Source of the DNA: JBFWUM01 sp050247255
GTDB lineage: Bacteria; Acidobacteriota; Vicinamibacteria; Vicinamibacterales; UBA2999
Direction of reading: 5' to 3'
DNA: 15,760 bases
NCBI GenBank assembly: GCA_050247255.1
Contig: JBFWUM010000070.1
Location: forward strand, 1-15,760
Part shown: positions 13,021-15,760 of the stretch, in pieces
How positions within the stretch are numbered: the stretch's first letter is position 1
Layout of the letters: each line of letters begins with the position of its first letter
Program-made: the position numbers and the translations under genes
The notes under the pieces: model-generated
Database searches by the model: none
What the model saw: the letters and a program-made list of their open reading frames with translations, nothing else
Told to the model about the DNA's origin: nothing

Positions 13021-13539
13021 TCAGGGCTGCGTCTGGCCCGTCAACTCGATCGTCAGGCGGGCGTAGTGCGTGAAGAACAACTGCCCGAACATCTGGTACC
13101 CGACGAGCTCCGCGTTGCAGGGCCCCTGCAACGTAAGACCCGGGATCGCGCGTCCCGGTGTCGAAGCGTCCGGCAGCAGGCCATAGCCATTCAGCGCCGC
13201 GACGACCGCCTCCGCCAGTTCCTCGAAGGTCTGCTGGCTGTCGTTCGCGTCGTCGAGGCCGTAGTAGCCCTCGATCTGGAACTTGTAGGTAGTCATCACC
13301 CGGCCGCCCCCGGGCGCACCGAGCCCGCCGAAGCCCGGGCCGCGCTGGGACACGATCGGCCCGGCCGGTGCGAGGCTGATCTGCCACCCGTTGATCGGGT
13401 TGCCGAAGCGGTCGTAGATCTCTGACTCGCTCCGAACGATCCGCCGCTGCTCGTACACCTGGTCCGCGACGACGCCAGACACGGCGCCGACGACGGCCTT
13501 GATCGAGGCGCGGCACGCCGCCAAGGTCATCGCCGCCAC
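13021..13539 (-). CDS. Tail-terminator / tail-completion-like protein
   Basis: This 172-residue protein begins at GTG 13539; GGGAGGGG (13553-13546) lies six bases upstream, which favours GTG over the ATG at 13530. The preceding stop is one base away (TGA-C-GTG). It has a short N-terminal helix followed by beta strands: VVADQVYEQRRIVRSESEIY, a Gly-rich loop (QRGPGFGGLGAPGGGR), then VMTTYKFQIEGYYGL, and a final strand region FTHYARLTIELTGQ. A small alpha/beta protein before the tube gene is typical of the tail terminator, which caps the tail and joins it to the neck. The Gly-rich loop insertion is unusual. The call rests on position and fold pattern, not a diagnostic motif. Confidence 0.6.
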   Translation of the reverse strand: MAAMTLAACRASIKAVVGAVSGVVADQVYEQRRIVRSESEIYDRFGNPINGWQISLAPAGPIVSQRGPGFGGLGAPGGGRVMTTYKFQIEGYYGLDDANDSQQTFEELAEAVVAALNGYGLLPDASTPGRAIPGLTLQGPCNAELVGYQMFGQLFFTHYARLTIELTGQTQP

Positions 13540-13540
13540 G

Positions 13541-14149
13541 TCAGGCCCCTCCCTGCGGTGTCACGAGGGCCTCGGCCACGGCCGTCGAGAGCACCGCGAA
13601 CATCTGCTCGACCGCGGGACGCCCCTCGGCGATCCCCTTCTCGAAGTAGCCGGAGCCCGGGATGCCCTGCGCGATGATGCTGCCGGCGATGGCCCACTTC
13701 GCGTGGCGGGCCTCTTCCGGGCTCAGCCCCAGCTTCCGCTGGGCCCAGAGGCCGATGGCCTCGATCCCGTCCCGGCTGATCGGTGCGCCCGGCCGCCGGC
13801 CGTCGTTGAGGACGACGGCACCGGGCTGCGTGCTGAAGACGCGGCCCTGGATCTCGGCGCCGGCCGCGAAGGTCTGGCCGATCAACTCGATCCCGCCCGC
13901 GCTCGAGGCGGGATCCGCTGTGAACGACTGCGCGGTGTTCCCGGTGTCGTTGTGGCGATCGGCGAAGGCGCCAGACACCCGGCCGGCCATCTCCTGGATC
14001 GCGAGCCGCAGCGTCTGCGCGACGAGCGACTCGATGGCCTTGCGGGCTTCGTCCGGCACCCACAGCGGGATGTTGGGCAGGTTGACGAAGACGCCGTGGT
14101 CGTCCGGCCGCGAGGCGTGCGCAATCGCGCGGGCTCCCTCGAACGCCAT
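13541..14149 (-). CDS. HK97-gp10-like neck / head-tail joining protein
   Basis: This 202-residue protein starts at ATG 14149, one base after the previous stop (TGA-C-ATG). Residues 1-60 are helical (DEARKAIESLVAQTLRLAIQ). The middle holds NDTGNTAQSFTADP and GRVFSTQPGAVVLNDGRRPG, similar to the conserved Y/V-x-E/N-x-G-x-x-x-G region of HK97 gp10-type proteins. The segment ARHAKWAIAGSIIAQGIPGS and GYFEKGIAEG matches their usual C-terminal I-x-x-x-G-x-x-A-x-x-F motif. Such proteins fill the neck between the head connector and the tail. Gene order (connector, this, terminator, tube) agrees. The product acts in the virion. The family assignment is probable but made without a search. Confidence 0.68.
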   Translation of the reverse strand: MAFEGARAIAHASRPDDHGVFVNLPNIPLWVPDEARKAIESLVAQTLRLAIQEMAGRVSGAFADRHNDTGNTAQSFTADPASSAGGIELIGQTFAAGAEIQGRVFSTQPGAVVLNDGRRPGAPISRDGIEAIGLWAQRKLGLSPEEARHAKWAIAGSIIAQGIPGSGYFEKGIAEGRPAVEQMFAVLSTAVAEALVTPQGGA

Positions 14150-14150
14150 G

Positions 14151-14903
14151 TCACCGCGCCAGGCGGGAGTGCCACAGCATCCCGCCCCGATGCGACGTGT
14201 CGACGTCGAGGTCCTTCACCGCGCTCGCGGCGGGCGTCGACCCGCCGCCCTCCTGACCGACGCCGATCATCTGGTTGTAGAGCGTCCGCAGCGCCTTTGC
14301 GCGGGAGCCCATCACGTCCGCCTGCGACCGCCGATCGACGATGTCCCCGGAGAGGTTGGTTGTCCCGGTGTTCTGCGCATAGCGCGCCGCGGCCGTCTCG
14401 CAAATGACCGACGCCAGCAGCGTCTCGAAGGCGTCGACGTCGGCCGCGCGGATCGTGGTCGCGTTCGCGTCGTCGGCGTCGATCGCGTGCGGCGACGTGT
14501 AGACCAGCCGCAGGACGTCGTCGACGGCGGCGGTTTGCTCGAGCAGCTCGAGCACGACGAGGCCGGGCTCGTCGATGATGCGCCACAGGCTTTCGTCGAG
14601 CGGCTCCTGATAGCGCGCCGCGGTGTCGTACGGCAGCCACACCTCGAACAGGGAGGATGCATCCTGCGCCCAGGCGTCCGCCCCCGAGAGGATCGCGCCA
14701 GCCCCGAAGAGGACGAAGCGAAACGACGCCGTGGCGACGGTGTGGTGGACGATGCGGCGGTTGGGCCTGTGGCCATCGAAGAGCCGGCGCGCAGTGGCCA
14801 TCGCCCCGGTGTAGGCGTTCGGGCCGACCAGCAGCGGGACGGATCCCGTGTCCTGCGCCTTGTCCTTCGCGGCAGCAATGATCGTCGTGGACGTGGCGCT
14901 CAT
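14151..14903 (-). CDS. Putative head-tail connector / adaptor protein
   Basis: This 250-residue protein starts at ATG 14903, six bases after the preceding stop. Residues 25-80 are mixed (ATARRLFDGHRPNRRIVHHT, then FRFVLFGAGAILSG). Residues 85-215 are largely helical and acidic, with ADAWAQDASSLFEVWLPYD, WRIIDEPGLVVLELLEQTA and FETLLASVICETAAARYAQN, ending in ALRTLYNQMIGVGQ. The last 30 residues are Gly/Ser-rich. A helical protein in this position usually joins the portal to the neck. I see no diagnostic motif, so the role is inferred from order. The hydrophobic stretch around residues 63-75 is short and probably not a membrane segment. Confidence 0.5.
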   Translation of the reverse strand: MSATSTTIIAAAKDKAQDTGSVPLLVGPNAYTGAMATARRLFDGHRPNRRIVHHTVATASFRFVLFGAGAILSGADAWAQDASSLFEVWLPYDTAARYQEPLDESLWRIIDEPGLVVLELLEQTAAVDDVLRLVYTSPHAIDADDANATTIRAADVDAFETLLASVICETAAARYAQNTGTTNLSGDIVDRRSQADVMGSRAKALRTLYNQMIGVGQEGGGSTPAASAVKDLDVDTSHRGGMLWHSRLAR

Positions 14904-14909
14904 CGGTCG

Positions 14910-15173
14910 CTAGACCAGCACCGTCCCGTGCGCGCCGCTGCCGGCGATGGTGCAGTGGAGGGCGGTATTGAACTGCCGGGGCACGTCGAGCGCCGCCGTG
15001 GTGCCCGCGACCGCAGCCAGCGAAGCGACGATCGCCCCGCTACCGTCGACCTCGCGGACTACGAGCGTCGCGGGGTTGCTCGCGCCGGCCGTGAGCTCGA
15101 CGCCCTGGAGGGTCTGCACGCCCTGGCCGGTGTGCACGGTCGCGGTGGTCGTCACGGGAATGGCGCGATACAT
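14910..15173 (-). CDS. Small beta-rich virion-associated protein
   Basis: I start this 87-residue protein at ATG 15173, with GAGGG nine bases upstream (15187-15183). A GTG at 15248 in the same frame would add 25 residues but lies inside a hairpin sequence and reads as atypical, Gly/Ser/His-rich sequence. The product reads MYRAIPVTTTATVHTGQGVQ, then VELTAGASNPATLVVREVDG and a final part with RQFNTALHCTIAGSGAHGTV. The alternating pattern suggests a small beta sandwich, as in head decoration or minor virion proteins. It ends six bases before the connector-like gene. No specific family is recognised. Confidence 0.6.
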   Translation of the reverse strand: MYRAIPVTTTATVHTGQGVQTLQGVELTAGASNPATLVVREVDGSGAIVASLAAVAGTTAALDVPRQFNTALHCTIAGSGAHGTVLV

Positions 15174-15212
15174 ACCGGAGCCCTCAGAGTGGTGGGAACC
15201 GCAGATGGCGAC

Positions 15213-15240
15213 GGGGAGCGAGCCTGCCCACTCGCTCCCC
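15213..15240 (-). promoter_or_regulatory. Perfect 10-pair hairpin between two head genes
   Basis: On the minus strand GGGGAGCGAG-TGGGCAGG-CTCGCTCCCC forms ten uninterrupted base pairs with an eight-base loop, in the gap between the small beta-rich gene (15306) and the next gene (start 15173). No T-run follows, so it is not a classical terminator. The loop and closing pairs resemble those of the hairpin at 11301-11352 (TGGGC-N-N-G between GAG and CTC). Confidence 0.6.
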
Positions 15241-15305
15241 CATCGCACGGTCGCGCGCCTGCCCTGCCCGAGCGTGGCGCACGCCGCAGCACACCCGCCC
15301 GGCGT

Positions 15306-15722
15306 TTAGTCGCCGAGCGGGACGTAGTCGATCTGGAGGGTCACGTCGGCCCAGGTCGGCGACGAGCCGCTGTCCTCGACGAGCGTGACCTTGATCAGGG
15401 TGTCCTTCGCGATGTCGGCCGCGGCCGCCGCGAGCGCGGTGCCTTCCTTGTCGACCGGCGTGCCGGGCGTGAGCCCGGCCACGTCGAACGCCGCCGCGAG
15501 CACCGACGAGGCCCCCGCGAGCACGTCGAGCGTGCTGGTCGAATGCGTGCCGCCGCGCTGGTTGACGTTCAGCGTGACGCCGATGATCTTGGCCCGCTGC
15601 GGCATCCGTACCTGCAGGAAGGCGGTCTTGTCGGCGAACGCCGTGAGCGCCGCGCCCGCGAGCGCGGTGAGCACCAGCGACTGCGGGCGGGGCATGCCCA
15701 TCGCGAATCCGGGTCTGCTCAT
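15306..15722 (-). CDS. Putative capsid decoration / head-associated beta-sandwich protein
   Basis: This 138-residue protein starts at ATG 15722 with GGAGGA (15736-15731) eight bases upstream. It begins with a short leader of Arg and Pro, then carries a repeated beta pattern: LQVRMPQRAKIIGVTLNVNQ, STLDVLAGASSVLAAAFD, LIKVTLVEDSG and WADVTLQIDYVPLGD. This style (strand, Asp/Gly turn, strand) is common in phage head decoration or spike proteins. It is the first complete gene of the run. A hairpin follows it, as often seen after abundant virion genes. The exact role cannot be proven; a minor head or tail-associated protein is possible. Confidence 0.55.
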   Translation of the reverse strand: MSRPGFAMGMPRPQSLVLTALAGAALTAFADKTAFLQVRMPQRAKIIGVTLNVNQRGGTHSTSTLDVLAGASSVLAAAFDVAGLTPGTPVDKEGTALAAAAADIAKDTLIKVTLVEDSGSSPTWADVTLQIDYVPLGD

Positions 15723-15760
15723 GTCCTCGATCCTCCGTGTCTCTGCGATCCGGTGTCAGA

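Noticed and set aside
11265..13073. Plus-strand open frame of 602 codons
   Set aside because: It is antisense to the major tail protein and crosses two intergenic gaps with no change in character; the composition is typical of a shadow frame.
13001..13516. Upstream extension of the 108-residue protein's frame
   Set aside because: This part overlaps the tail-terminator-like gene in another frame and is Arg/Gly-rich nonsense-like sequence; the good ribosome site and ATG are at 13000.
15213..15240. Rho-independent terminator
   Set aside because: The stem is strong but no run of T follows on either strand in the sense needed for minus-strand transcription, so it is reported only as a hairpin.
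15174..15248. GTG start for the 87-residue protein at 15248
   Set aside because: The additional residues would be encoded by the perfect hairpin, and a ribosome site (GAGGG) is better placed for ATG 15173.
1..15760. CRISPR array, tRNA genes, insertion sequence, attachment sites
   Set aside because: No regularly spaced direct repeats, no cloverleaf-like segment, no transposase-like frame and no integrase or flanking direct repeats were seen.

Overview
The window is almost entirely one block of co-oriented genes on the minus strand, reading from position 15760 down to 1. It is a high-GC genome, with mostly G/C-ending codons in the structural genes. The gene order and protein types are those of the head-completion and tail module of a long-tailed, non-contractile (siphovirus-like) tailed phage or prophage. 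No integrase, repressor, packaging, lysis or host gene is visible, so lytic phage versus prophage, and the host, cannot be decided. A run of 100 Ns (8932-9031) inside the tape measure gene shows that this is a scaffold with a gap, probably a metagenomic or draft assembly.

Layout in order of transcription (right to left). Head and neck: a small beta-rich virion protein (15306-15722), an 87-residue virion-like protein (14910-15173), a 250-residue head-tail-connector-like protein (14151-14903), an HK97-gp10-like neck protein (13541-14149) and a tail-terminator-like protein (13021-13539). Tail tube and assembly: a 108-residue protein (12674-13000), the major tail (tube) protein (11376-12512), and a tail assembly chaperone pair (10662-11243, extended to 10261 by a -1 frameshift on T_TTT_TTC). 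An HNH-like mobile nuclease-family gene (9703-10251) with distinctly different codon use sits between the chaperone and the tape measure. Then follow a tape measure protein of about 1745 residues (4366-9603) with two kinds of internal repeats, a distal-tail-like protein with a discoidin-like domain (3594-4355), a tail hub/tip protein (1678-3591), a small zinc-finger protein (1432-1674), a tail fibre with a C1q-like tip (472-1428), a small fibre-adjacent protein (83-472), and the start of one more gene (1-86).

Most genes are separated by 1-20 bases or overlap by 1-4 bases, which points to one long polycistronic transcript with coupled translation. Three larger gaps of about 130-160 bases (11244-11375, 12513-12673, 15174-15305) contain inverted repeats. 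Two of these hairpins, after the head protein and after the major tail protein, share an eight-base loop of the form TGGGC-N-N-G closed by GAG/CTC. They may set transcript levels of the abundant virion proteins. No stretch over 300 bases lacks a gene.

I did not find a clearly new defence or regulatory system. The observations most worth following are the frameshift with its cysteine-rich extension, the paired hairpins, the tape measure repeats, and the HNH-like insertion without the expected catalytic histidine.
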